DNA from: Timema cristinae
Lineage: Eukaryota > Arthropoda > Insecta > Phasmatodea > Timematidae
DNA: 64,000 nucleotides
Direction: 5' to 3'
NCBI GenBank assembly: GCA_039000515.1
Contig: JBCFYV010009882.1
Location: 108,293,184 to 108,357,183 of the forward strand
Below, piece after piece: positions 1-13,400 of this stretch. The notes under the pieces are model-generated. The model saw nothing but the letters and a program-made list of their open reading frames with translations, made no database searches and was not told where the DNA came from. The position numbers were made by a program, and so were the translations under genes. How positions within the stretch are numbered: position 1 is the first letter of the stretch; each line of letters opens with the position of its first letter.

Positions 1-1
1 T

Positions 2-1525
2 GTTATAAAAGATGATATAACTAAGGCGGAAGTCATTTGGGCTATGCAAGTTGTTGACAAAAAAATGTCTTTCAATTCGTGCAATAATTTAAGTACAATT
101 TTTCAATTGATGTTTCCCGAGTGTTCCATTGCCAATGCCTTTACCCTTGGTGGAGACAAGGCTGCATACTTCATTGTGCATGGCTTGGCTCCATTCTTTC
201 ATAATAATTTACTGGACCGCCTAAAATCATGTAACAACTTTGTAATTTGTTTTGATGAGGCATTGAATAAAGTTATTCAAAGAGGACAGATGGACATTGT
301 AATTAGATTCTGGGACAAGGAAAATCATAAAGTCATCAGTCGTTACTTAAACAGTGTGTTTTTCGATAGGAGCACTGCTGAAGAATTACTGAAGCATTTT
401 CTGGATGGTATTTCTCCTCTTCCACTCTCTAAGTTGATACAAGTGTCAATGGATGGCCCAAATGTCAATTTAAAGTTTATAACACTTCTTCAGGAACACC
501 TCAAATCTGTAACAGACAATGAAGTATGTAGTTTGCTAAATCTGGGAACATGTGGGCTTCATGTTGTTCATGGTTCCTTGAGAACAGGAGTAGAGTCTGT
601 TGATTGGGATATAAGTAGCTTATTACGTCACATGTACTACCTGTTCACTGACTCTCCAGCTCGTCGAGCATTGTTCACCCAGTTGACAGGGTGTACAACT
701 TTTCCATTGAAGTTCTGTGGTGTGCGTTGGTTAGAGAATGCGAAGTGCTTTCAAAGGGCATTACAAATTTGGGACCATGTTATTAAGTTTCTCAAAGAAG
801 CAAAACTTCCTAAAACAAAACCTGTAGAGACACTGAAAAGAGCAGCCTGTGATCCATTCCTAAAGTGTAAACTAGCGTTCTGCAAGACAATTGCAGATGA
901 ATGTCAGCCTTTCCTGCAACGGTTCCAGACATCAAAACCAATGACTCCATATCTTTTTGAAGCTGTAGAGAAACTTCTAAGATACCTTATGAATCGTTGT
1001 GTGAAACCTGATCTTATGAAGTGCACGGGTCCAAAGTTACTGTCTATTGACACAAAAAAATCAGAAAATTTGATCCTTAGCAAAAATATTGATATAGGAT
1101 TTGCAACAAAACGTTTGTTAGGAGAAACTGCGATCACAGTAACAGAAAGACAAAAATTAGAATTTATACATGAGTGCCGCAGTATGTTAACCACCATGAT
1201 TGCAAAACTACAAGAAAAAAGTCCCTTAAAACAGAAAGCTGTGAGAGGTTTGTCTTCATTGGATCCTTGTGTTATTCAACATTCACCTCAACTGGCCCAG
1301 AAGAGATTTTCTTTTCTTTTGGAGGAACTCAACCATGCCAACATCATAAATGATGTTCTGGCTGAAAATGCCAAGAAAGAATACTTGCATTTTTGCAACC
1401 TCAAAAAATCTGAGCTTCAAGAAATATTTCGTCCTTGTGATCAGTTTAGTGATGAAGTAGGACTTGACACTATTTATGGTAGCTTTCTAATAGGAGAAGC
1501 AAACTACAACATCTTTGGGAAGTAA
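2..1525 (+). pseudogene. hAT-like transposase, main part (5' end outside window)
   Basis: The reading frame is already open at base 2, before the first ATG at 44, so the protein continues to the left of the window. The roughly 500 visible residues match my memory of a hAT-like transposase family widespread in arthropods and fish: a CFDEALNKV stretch near residue 70, QVSMDGPNVN near 130, CGLHVVHG near 168 and FCGVRWLENA near 222. These are the RNase H-like catalytic core and helical insertion of a cut-and-paste transposase acting on element ends in the nucleus. The frame ends at a double stop (1523-1528), but the expected C-terminal dimerisation segment continues immediately in another frame. 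The copy is therefore probably inactive, unless the one-base shift is a sequencing error. Family assignment is from recognition, not a search. Confidence 0.75.
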
Positions 1526-1529
1526 TAAA

Positions 1530-1848
1530 GATTTGCCTTGTCTTGTCGCATGGGAATGCAACTGTTGAAGGTGGTTTTTCAGTCAATAAATCTTTACTGG
1601 TTGAAAACATGCATGAAAAGACAGTCATTGCACAGCGTCACATTCATGATGAGATACAAGAAGCAGGAGGGATTAAAAATATACACATTAGCAAAAAGAT
1701 GTTGGATTACGTGAGAGGTGCTCGGAAACGCTATCATGAATACTTAGAGATGAAGAAGCAAGAAAAAAGTGAAAAAGACAAGAAGAAGGCAGAAAAGAGG
1801 AAATTAGATATACAAGTTAAAGATTTAGAAGGAGAAAGAAAAAAATGA
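1530..1848 (+). pseudogene. hAT-like transposase, C-terminal dimerisation part (frameshifted)
   Basis: This is the continuation of the preceding transposase in a different frame. It contains a CLVLSHGNATVEGGFSVNK stretch, the hAT C-terminal dimerisation block in which a hydrophobic run is followed by an E-x-x-FS motif. It ends in a very lysine- and glutamate-rich tail (residues 60-101) that looks like a coiled coil. A single-base shift around 1515-1535 separates it from the upstream part. About 500 bases downstream (2360-2410) short direct repeats of TCAGGGAAA occur, which could be subterminal repeats of the same element. Confidence 0.7.
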
Positions 1849-1849
1849 A

Positions 1850-3184
1850 TGATGGCAACTGAAGAGAAACGAGAAGCAATAGACGTGGAGTTGCAAGAAC
1901 TGAAGAAGAAGCAAGCTTCACTTTATTAAATATAACATAGTTTCTTATTGTATGACTATAGTGATAATTTTAATAAAAATAAAATTGACTTGAGACATGA
2001 ATAATATGAAAGCAGACAGAGTTCCTGTTGTAAGCTATTCAGTTCAGGAAATGTACAGTTTAGGTAAAATAAAACTGTAATGATACCAAACTCTTTAGTA
2101 TGTTCTTAGTGGCCTGTTATTTAATACGTATTTCTGCACATGATACCAAAGGGAATCAAGTTTGTTACAAATTTTTGATAGGGATTATTTTTCCATCATT
2201 TTCCTCAACTGATTGGCAAGATGTCTGCTTTCTTATTCTTCCATGAGAGGTGAGGCAAGGTCGGCTGTAAGGGGGAGGAGGCCGAAATAAATTTATTTAA
2301 ATTAATATTTTCACGTGTATAGTACCGTAAAGTTATAATGGAAATTTTATGAGAAATTGGTCAGGGAACTTGGGAAAATAGTCAGGGAAAGTCAGGGAAA
2401 AGTCAGGGAGAATATTTTTACAAATACTGCAACTAGAACAAGCATTGTTATGAATAGTCAGCATTCCTCTTTAATATATCTAATTTGTTAAATAATATTC
2501 CCTAAGCTAACGCTTTAAAGCACATACATCCAAGAACGTTATTAAATTCAAAACAAACATCCCAACATTGCTTGGGGTTATGACATAATTTTATAAAGAC
2601 TATATATTTTTAAACTGGGACTGTTAAAATATGAAAAATCTAAAACTTCTCAGTTGTTTATCATAATTCAGCTACAGTATGTTAGAACAAAAGCAATATA
2701 CATTACACCATCTAAATGGGAGACTTATTTTTCCTAAATTGCGGCAAGAGCTAAATATATTTAAGGTATTCTTTAGCGCATATTAAGGGAAATAAATATG
2801 GTTCTGTGATGCAACACACATAATAAAATAAATCTGTTCATTAATATCTTCCATAAAATCAAATGACTACATTGTTTTATATATCTTTTTGTGGCAAACA
2901 TTTACTTTCAGTACTCGGTACTTAAAAACTAATTTTATATGCGTTTGCTCTAACTTTTTTTATTTTTTTTACTGTGGTTGAGTATTCTCTCACTATGTAT
3001 TAGTAATACTTAGATTACTCATCTTTTTTCTAATATATCACTTGTATGATTGAGTAACACTAGTTGGGTTGGTTGTCTAAGAATATGTCTGATTCTTTTA
3101 CAAAACATAGCGTTTCATATCGCATATACAGTATATATATTGCGTATATATATTGTCGTAGCCAAGTTTGTGTAAAGATTATCC
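1850..3184. other. AT-rich non-coding stretch after the hAT-like element
   Basis: No coding sequence is recognisable. The first 600 bases are probably the 3' untranslated and terminal part of the hAT-like element, including the TCAGGGAAA direct repeats at 2360-2410. The remainder is AT-rich and most simply read as upstream intron of the domeless-like gene. Confidence 0.4.
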
Positions 3185-3470
3185 AGTACTAATGCACCAT
3201 TGTCCAGGGGATACCCGAATGTACTAATAGTACTTCCTTTCTGTCCCATGTCCCGATGAGATGAGGTGACGGTGGTAGTGAATATGAGTGTGTAGAACTA
3301 GTAGGAACTCTTTAACCTAACTTAAGCCTAACTGATCAAACCCCAGTGGCTGTTAGGATAATTATCCTTTTGTGAAAATTACCCATGCTATCAGCTGGGA
3401 ATAAAAGCCAGGGCCCCTAAGTTTTTAGCGAGGTGTGCCTACCACTACACCACAGGGCTAGTATCAAATC
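3185..3470 (-). repeat. tRNA-derived SINE, probable
   Basis: Read on the minus strand, 3395-3470 resembles a tRNA 5' half (box A-like TGGTGTAGTGG) followed by a degraded box B-like block. The body runs leftwards through GGTTAA-rich sequence. It is more diverged than the other SINE copies of the window and could belong to a second family. Confidence 0.45.
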
Positions 3471-4323
3471 TATGCCAGAGATGACATTGAAAGGTCCGTT
3501 AAGGCTGCAATCATTTCATTCTCAAGAACTTTAATCTTAAACTATTTTTCATATTTTGAGGTTAAGTTATATTAGTTAAAATTGCTAAATTTTCTCACAT
3601 TAATTGATGAGATAATAATTCTATATTAACCTAAATAAATTTTATCTTCCGTATATTTATCAGACAGTAGATTTTTACTTTTAACAGCAACTTTTTTTTT
3701 TTTTTTTTTACTTTATTCAAAGCATTCAGGGTGTCTCTTTAAAAGTATTAATCTTTAATTGTTATTAAAGTCAATTTTTTTAGTAAACACATTCATTTGG
3801 CTTTGTAATATCACAGAATAAAATTGACTTATCCAAGTCCTATTTACTATGTAAACAAATAACACTCTAATGAGAAAAGTGAAGTTCTTTATTCATGCAA
3901 CTACACCCCAATGTTTTTGCATTACCTTATTTTTACTCTCTTATCAAATTAAAAATAAATGGTCTTGAAATGAAGTTTTAGAACCATAGTAACTTTGTGT
4001 TTTTAATTGTTGTAATTCAAATTTTATTGTTATGTTATTTATGCAGTGGTGTGGCTAGTTAAATATTCAAAGACATCTTTATCTGAAATGACTGTAAACG
4101 CTATTATTTTCAAGTTGGTGGAAGTTTCATTGTGCTCATCATTGAGAAAGGCAAGTGTTTCTTATTGCTTATAAATCAAATAACATCTTCACAGAGTGTA
4201 TTTAAACTAGTGTAACATTGCAGATTATTATTATTTATCAATCATGTTTCTTTTCAATCAGTATAGGGTTAAGTTAAGATAATTTATACTTGGATTAATT
4301 TACCTACTTTTTCTTTCCCTCAG
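3471..4323. other. AT-rich intron sequence before the first visible domeless exon
   Basis: Nothing is recognised apart from a 19-base poly-T around 3691-3709. A pyrimidine-rich stretch ending in CAG at 4321-4323 is the acceptor of the next exon. Confidence 0.5.
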
Positions 4324-4472
4324 GCCCACCTGAGCCTTTATCATTCACCAAAATAGCTTATGGCGATGGGGTATTTGAACTTTCCTGGAAACAACCCGAT
4401 TTTATTACAGAAATTGATAGTTACACAATATTTTGGTGTGAAAATGACAGAGACCGACCCTATCAATGCAAG
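4324..4472 (+). CDS. dome: dome-like exon 1 of those visible: first half of a fibronectin III domain
   Basis: The acceptor is CAG at 4321-4323 and the donor GTAAGA at 4473. The exon starts in phase 1 and ends in phase 0. Its translation is PPEPLSFTKIAYGDGVFELS followed by a WKQP turn and the cysteine-containing IFWCEND strand. It is intact. Confidence 0.82.
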
Positions 4473-7400
4473 GTAAGAACAGTAAATTCTAAATGGGTTA
4501 ATATTTGGTAAAAGGTTAATTATACTGGGTTATTTTATTGAATATACAATAAATCATATATTTGATCACCATTTGTTTAACTACGCTTTTACTTTTACTA
4601 TCAACAGATAATTTGCTGTTGCATCAAAAAGTGTTATATGTTTTAATCTTTATCAAAAGTACTATGGATCGTAAATAGAGATGTCATGATACCCATTTTT
4701 CTCGATTCTGATTCTGATTCTTGAACATTTCCTTTTTCATTATTTTTCCAAGTATCCAACCTCATATAAAAAATCTGTAGGTATTCAACTTATTAACACA
4801 CCAAAAAACTAAAAAAGTTCTTAGTTATTAAAAAAATCTTTAGATTTTAACAAAGAAAAAATATCAATATTACAAAGTATTGAATCAAATGATTAAAATA
4901 ATAACCTAATTAGGAATTATATTAGGGAAATATGTATTTTTACCTACAAATAAAGCATCATTGACTCAAATATATTGTAAATAAATAATTATAATAAACA
5001 GTCAATGAGAACACAAGTATATTCAATTCACCAAATAGGATCGTTAAATGAAAGTGCACCGTTTTGAATTAATGACATCAGAAAGAAAACTTAAGTAGGT
5101 ACTGTACTGGTAGCAAATTAAAATACTTAATTAGGCCTACTTGAAAATAAAAACTTTTCCTCTAACTATTATTTATCAATTTATTTGTAAAAACAGTCAA
5201 AAACAATTTTTTAGATATTTAATAATAATTGTTATTGTATATAAAATCTAACGTCTCTGATACCCTACTTCACCCCCTCAATACAAAACTTGAACTCAAC
5301 CATTACAATGGTCGCTTGAAACTTTAATCCCACAATCTTATAGACATTTACTAAACACACTAAAAGTATTCAAAATGAAAATCAAAACAAAAAATTCAAA
5401 TAAACTTGGAATTAATAAATTGCAGATCTTATAACGGAAAGAAGGGGACACTTCAGACGTTACAAAAATGTTAAATCATCCACCATAACTGATTCTATGC
5501 ACGTTAGTTCACCAGAAATTAGTGATGAAGTTTTAGCAATATTTAATATATGCTCTAAATATATTCAATTAAAATAAATATTTTTTTTCTCTGTTTTTAT
5601 TAACTATATCAAATTTTGTTCTATAAGTTTTTATCTCTTGTTAATGTCATATCAGGCCGGATTATATTCGAGACCGTTTATTTTTCACGTAGAACACCTC
5701 AAAATGTTAGGGTCGTACAATATTCAGGCTAATACGGCAACTAAACTAATATCAGATATAATCGATTATTACCTATTCTGAATGTTACCATTTTGTTTAG
5801 TTGCCAGTTTTATTGAGAGCTAAGAATCAAAGTAGCGAGAAACGTAATATTAAGATCAATTATCAATTCTTTTGATACCAGTAAGAATCGAGGAATCGAG
5901 TTTGACAGCCCTAATAATAAATAAAGCCTGTATTATTCGTCTAAAGTATCAGCCTTGCAATAGAATAATTAATTTTTCGTGATGTGGGGGATGAAGCTTG
6001 AATCGTGGCTGGGTGCATTTGGTGTAGTTTTTTAAATATTATCCATCATTAATTTTCTTTTCCATTCCCTCATACTATCCTAATGTGGGTTTATTTTCAA
6101 TAACCACCCTCATTCCTACTCATATATAATTTTACTAAATAAACCTATTGCTTGAATGAATAGTTCACAAGAGTTGGTCTCTTATTCTTCACCCAGCTTA
6201 GGATTGAAAATCCCTTTTCAGCTATGCAGTTAGTTACTGGTATGGCAAGAAAAATCCTCAAAGCAATTTCCGGATTAGGAAAAGTACTATGGAGATTATT
6301 ATGTCTTATGTAAAAGTAGAGTTTTGGTATCCTTGTCAGTTTTTCTAGCTCAATATACATCTTGAAATGAGACCACTCATTTACAAAATCACCATTAATG
6401 TCATCTGGACAGCACTGTACTAATTTCACTGCAGCCATAATAATATCGTCATTTACCATTTTTGATGATAATAGAAGTGATCAGTCACTACTTCATACGC
6501 TTTTTGTCTATTACAGAGATAAATTGGTTATCAATGAATCAATCATAATGAGATAAACACAAGATATGAATCTTGTTCTCTCGTCAAGTGTATCTTCGAT
6601 TCCTCCTGTTTCATCAACAAATAGTCCTAGTGTAGTTTGGAGTTTCACACCCAGATATAGCTAAAGCAGATGTTTCATATCTTTAGAATTCATTCTTTTT
6701 TTTCTTGTAAAAATCCTTCAAATGTTTGAAGCTGCTTGGCACCTGCACTGAGATTGAGAGTTTGCTTTTGTAAGCTGTTCCTGCATTTATCTAATCTCTC
6801 CAAAATGTCATTCCAGAAGACAGATAGGAAACCAATCTCAAAATTATGAAATTTGATCTCAAGACCTTGGGCTTCCAATCAAGATGCAGGTTTTACAGAA
6901 GAGTCTTCAGAAATTTCTTTCAGGGCATTTTGTATTTCTTTATATATATCCTCAGTTTTTACAGCATCTGCCCTAGCAGACCATCAAGTCTTAGATAATG
7001 ATTTTACCACTAGGGTATTATTTTTCTCCAAGTAGAGTTTTAAAATGTCTCCTCGGGAGCTTGATGTTGAGAAAGAGTCATAAAGTTACAGCTCTCGGTA
7101 GCATAAGAACCTACAAGATTCAAAGAATGTGCAGCACAAGGGACATATTCTGATAATGGATTGTGGTGTTTAATCCGGGTCTTCAGTCCCAAGTAATGAC
7201 CTTGCATTTTGGATGCATTGTCGTAACTCTTCCCTCGATAAAATTTAATATCTATCCCCAATTCTATAAGATAATATTTCTTCTTCTAAGGAGCTAGACG
7301 CGTGTGAGATTCCCAGAAGAAACTCGGACAGATGTTCTCTAGGGACTGCACTAGTCATACAGATATATCGTAGTGCTATAGTTAACTGATCAATGTGAGA

Positions 7401-10400
7401 TCTTTCAGGAGTTGAGTCAACAATTAGAGGTATCAAGCTTGATTGACTTCTGTGAGAATGTTTTCTAACACACAACTTCCCATAATATTTATAAATTCCT
7501 TACAAGTTTCAGCAGAAGTATGAAACATAAACTTGGCCTTTGTTTCCATATTTTGCAATATGCTAATCAACTCAAAGCACCCGAGATAGAGACCATTAGA
7601 AGTAGATTTGACCTGCTCACTATCCCCCTGGAATGGAAGACCTCTCACTGAAAGAAATCTGACAACAGATATGACTCTTGATACGTCTCTTTTTACCTAG
7701 TTATGACCGTAAGCATGTTACTTCTGTGGTCAGATGACTACTCATTTTGTTTAATTAACTTATTACCATGCTTCCAATCATTGAATCCCACTGAAAAATG
7801 TGTTCTTTTGTTTGTCGGTTGGAACAAGCAGCATGGAACACAAAACCTTCCCAGTCAACTGATAAAAAAAGAAGCCATTCTCTCCATTAGGAAGTATACC
7901 ATTGAACAGCTTAACAGAAAGAGTTTGTTTGTTATCATTTATTACCAGCGAGCGAGGAAATGAAACGTCAACATTGAGGGTGAAACGCCAAGGTCAACGA
8001 GTAGTGCAATCTAGGCAGGCAGACGAGAATGAAATTAACTAAGTTTAGTCTTCATATTGCTACACCAGAATGCGTGGATGGCGGGAAATCGACGGTCGTT
8101 TTTGCATTCTGCATTTTACAAGCAGAATAAACTAAACACAAATAATAGTATAATATTGTCACTTTAAAAATGTTTGTGTATAAATAAATTATATATTTTC
8201 CTCTTAAAAATATGGTCTTCTTTTGCGCCCCTTAAAGTCTGGTGCCCTGGGCATTTGCCGAGTCTGCCCAGTTATAAACCGGGGCCTGTATATTATGTGT
8301 TATACATCATTTAAATAAATAAAAAAATTGATTTAACCATTTCAAATGTAATTCAAAATTCAGGAAAATACTTCATTCTCAAATTCTCCCGCTTAATCTG
8401 AATTTTCACTAATTGGAATAAGTATCAGACCCAATTAGTTCAAATTAACAAGGTTCTAGTATACAACAAAATATTGAATTAAATATCAATGCCTTCATAA
8501 TTTTGCTATTACAAGGATTGGCTGTACCACTTTAACCTAGTTAACTTGGCAAATTATGACAATTTTATATAAGGTTTTCTAAACTTATTATTTATGCTAT
8601 ACGCAAAAAATTGTAAAATAAAAATTAAGAATGACACTTATTGTTAATGTAGTCATATATCCTAAAGATTTTAACCTCTTTTTTAAACCAGAAATTGAAA
8701 AATTACTTTCTCAATATTGTGTCAATCTCAGCCAGCTTCCCTTCCCTCCTCTCGCCCGGAAAACACAATAGACCCACTATAAAATTATATTTCATAAGCG
8801 TATTTTTTAAATTCATTATTATGTTTCTTATGAATTTGATTAGAATGTACCATACTAAAGATCATTGCACGATTATAAATACTTAAATTTCTACCACAAC
8901 ACACATATCCGTGCTATTTGGGGAACGGGGTCTTAAAACTTTTTTTATTTTTTGAAGAAAATATTAAACTCGGACGCAGGAAGTTTGAGCGCCAAAAATG
9001 AAGCTACACACAAATGATTATGGCACTGGAGAAACCTTTGGAGTGTTAAATGACTTATTAGGGATGAATTAAAAAATGATGTACAAAGGATAGGAATGTT
9101 TTATTAGCATGAGGAAAGAAGGTACTTGAGTTTTTGTAAAAACCAACAATGGTTTACTTATTGATGTAATTAAAATCTTTATAACAATCAAATGGTGTCA
9201 TGTATTATGTTATGACAGCTTTACAATTGCTTAAAACTTCATATTTTTCCTTAGGGTTTGTTGGATTGGACACATGTATCAAAAAATATAACAATTCACA
9301 ATGTTACAGTGCCTGATGATAGAATTTATCAATTTGCAATTTCTGCAAATGCTAAAAAATCTAGTAGTGGCATGGTATGGGCCGCATGTACTGTGATACA
9401 CAACAAAGGTAAGAGTAAATCCTGTAAATCTATGAATATTAGATAAGTTTCTTTGAAACCATATTTAAAACTATAAAAATATTGCAGCCAAGTATTCTTG
9501 AGTTACTGGTTTTAGAAGTGTATTGCCTGAAATAGTCCCAAGTTTATCTTTCAAGATAATCATGATTGTTTTTTCTAATACTAGTTGCAAGTAGTGACCT
9601 GGCAGTCTAGGGGTAAGGCGTCAGAATTTTGTGCTGGGGGTTTGGGGTTCAATCCTTGGTCCCGGCACAGATTTATCTTATTGCCAAACCCTTCCTTCAC
9701 CTCTTACAAGACATGTATTAATCACAACTTGTGAATGTATGGAATGCCAGGCCTCCACCGTGGTTCGGATTCCACGTTAAACTGTAGGTCCTTCATTTCA
9801 TCTCACAATCATCCTACCATTACACATTAGAGTAAGCGCTTATAACCTGAACGGGTAGTAAGACTAATAATAATAATAATAATAATAGTTTCAAGTTTTT
9901 TAGATGGGTCCAAAATGAATAAAACAATCATAAATAATCTGCGGGTTTCTTTTGATCACATACATTATTGAAATAAAAATTGAGATTTGGAGGCTTTGAG
10001 AGTTCACAAAGTTATTTTCCTTACTACAAGTTTATATTTAAAACCTTAAATCAATATAATAACTGAGTAGGGTGAATATTAAACCAGTACATATTTAATC
10101 TTTAGGGACTGGCGCTAAAAAAATAACATAAATACTGGTGCCATTGCATTTTTGCAACATCCCATAATATTCCAAATAATGATCAAACCACATATTTTAA
10201 TGCATAATATTATTATTGAAGCAATATTATTAAATATTTGAATAATATTCTATTTTTCTAAATTTCATTTAAAAAAACAAAAATTAATAATGTTACAAAA
10301 CATAGCTTATTATTAGAAAAAAAAATTAATACGTGATAATTGATAAATACAAAAATATTTTACCTAAATATTTGTAATATAATTTACAAAATACCTAAAC

Positions 10401-13400
10401 AATCATAAAATATAAGTTTCAATGAGGATGTATTTTGAACAGAAAAATACACTACAAAAAAATTTTTTCAAAGAGTTAAATTTTTGTTGAGTTCCTTACT
10501 TCAATTCATATTTTTATGTATAATAGAGACTACACATGAATAACAACCACAGCAAACATAAAGCTACATGATAGCTTTCAGATACATGATAGAACTTGCA
10601 AGAACTATGCAACGGCGGCAATGAGCCAGATGTATGACATCACGACTGGCGCCGTGCATATTCACAACATTCCGCATGGCTTCAGTTAAAATTTCTGTAT
10701 CTCAGAAAATAAACATTTTTTTGAACGTTGGATGACATACCATGCAGCAGGAACTAATTAATTATAGAATACTTGTAGGGGATCTGACCAAATTACCTTT
10801 AATTTAAAAAAAATTACAGCTGTTGGGAAAATTCAACAGCGCCATTCGCCAAAGGTTGACATATCGGCAACACCCAGTAATTAAGACCAGACTAGATTTA
10901 ATCAAAGCTCCTAATTCGTTGTAGTTATTAAGTAATTTCAAAACCCTTTACAAAACCACATATAAAATTAACATGACTCCTTTAAAAAATGAATGTGTCA
11001 TCGATAGTGTTAAAAATAAACTTATTATAGTTCTGTTCATTTCAGGCTAAGCCCCTTTAAATGCTGTGCAAGTTTGTTTTGATTTTTTTTATAGTGTAAC
11101 ATAAAAAAAAAGCATCAACTTTCTCTTGACCACTACACTAAATCATCTTGTAAATGTTTTATAATATTTTTTGTTAATTTTGCTCTCACTTATAGTTCAA
11201 GAGAGGCCAGATTGGTTCACCCAAGAAAGGCCAAAAGTGCTGTTGGATTTTTGGAAAGCCTACCACTTATGTAATCGAAATATGACATCAATATGGTTGC
11301 CATGTTATACAATGTTACATTTGAGGATTACAATGGCTGAAACTTCTTACTGGTTAATCACAGAGAGTGTATTTCATTTAATTGAAGATAATTTAATGGA
11401 AAATGTTTACTATGTCAAAGTTTTCTGTATCGTATAAGCTTTTGCTATTGTTTAATGCCAAACTTCAAAAATGGGTATTTTCATGCATACCCCTTGATGC
11501 CGCTAAAAAAAACGAGCACAATTACAATAAATGAATATAATGATTTCATTTATTGATTCATTTGAGCTTAGGCTTTTATAAATAATTATCATTGTTTTTT
11601 CTAAAATTCTAAATAGGATTTTTAAGATTTGCATGAAATCCGAAAGCACATTTTTGTTTGTCTCCTCACAGTTCTCACTTGTATCGCTGTCACCACTGTA
11701 TCCATCCTCGTCTTATTTTTTTTATCTTCATAATTATCCATTTCAAGGTATTCAGGGCACATAGGTCCTTAAAAACACCAAATTCTGTATTTCTATTACA
11801 TAAACACCATCCTTGTTTTAAGGGTCAATTCTTTGGTGTGGGTTTTGCTAATTAGTTTTCTTCCATATCAGTGCAACATCATTGCTTCTTTTTTAACTTT
11901 TCACAAATAGCAGCTCTTGATGGGGGAATAAGAGTAGGATTACTGCTATGTATCTTTAAAGGCCGTTGTTCTTGTTATAGGAGCACATTTTAATTCGAAT
12001 AGACTCTTATCTTATTTATGTTACTGACGTGCAAAAAGATTATTCTTATGGGGAACAAACATATTGCTCAGCGCCAGGGAACAAGTCATTTTCGAGATCC
12101 ACTGTCCCTCCCAAACTGACTAAAAAATGTCTCATGTGCTGTACTATGAGACATTATCCTAAAGATTTTCCTTTCCTTGTCTTGCAAAAGCAACTGTAAT
12201 GTCAAATCCAATAAATGCGTGGAAAGTAGGTAGAGCCGTAGCCAAACCATCACCAAGCTCTTAAACATTTGTAACGTCTGTTACTTGAGGCCAGTCCAAT
12301 ATCCATACACAAGTTACAGTTCTGGAAGTGCCTTTGATGATACACTAGCAAAACAAGAATGTTCATATCATTGCCTTGAACAACAATGTTCCTTTTCAGC
12401 TGTGTTGTGCTATGCACTGGATATGACAAACTATCCATGTGTCTACTTCTTGATGACGACACTTAAGTTCAGGAATTTGTATGCAGACCATAACATTGTT
12501 TAGTGTGCTATATTGATAGCATGTATTTTCATTACCAAACTACAGTAATCTTTCATCCAGAAGACATACGTATCTAACCTTTTTCCATTCATTGCAAATT
12601 AAAGCAAGGAAGGAAGACTTACTTAAATAAACTTTTCAAGGATTCCTGAGGTTTGTTTTGAGTTATCTGTTATGGTTCTGTCACTTTTATGTCACCCGAG
12701 AATGACATTCCACAACAATGGTCATGGCCAATATCCTTTATGCTTCTCAAACACATCGCAAACCAGGTGAACTTCTTTGGCGGATGTTCTGCAAATGCTT
12801 TCCAGTAGTTTATATGCGACACCTACACAAATTTTGGGGAACTTCAAGCAATGTATCATAAACATTACATCATATGACAGCATAAGCTCCCGTGGTTTCC
12901 TTTACTTGATGTTTGATATTCCTCTAATGTGTGCGTTATTTTGCTAATATCTGTTTTAATCATGGACCCTCCAATTTGGGCCCCAAAGACAGGGGTACTG
13001 GTTTCATAATTATGTGTTTTGTTGTGTTTTTTTTAAATGTGAACTTTGATGCTTACAGTTTTCTGGTAATAGTCCAAGATATAGGCCACACACACACACA
13101 CCACACACTTTTCCAAAAGCAGCTTGTTCTTTTTCGGCCTCCATGCAAATTTTATTAAACTTACTGTATAACATTTTTTGAAAAACATTGATTTTATTGA
13201 TTTATAATAGTCTAAAGCTCAACTGATTCGATAAATAAATACATTATATCCACTTGTTGGTGTGAAGTGCTTGTTTATTATTGGGATTGTATGTAATTGT
13301 AAATGCATCTAATGGTAAAAGTAACCATTTTTGAAGTTCAACGTTAAAAAAAAGGCAAAAGCTTACATGTTACCTAAAACTTTGACATATTTAAACTTTT

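Noticed and set aside
904..1197. Minus-strand open frame within the hAT-like transposase
   Set aside because: Shadow of the well-supported plus-strand coding frame.
3395..3470. Functional tRNA gene on the minus strand
   Set aside because: Box A-like and box B-like words exist but the cloverleaf does not hold and the sequence continues as a repeat; a SINE is the better reading.
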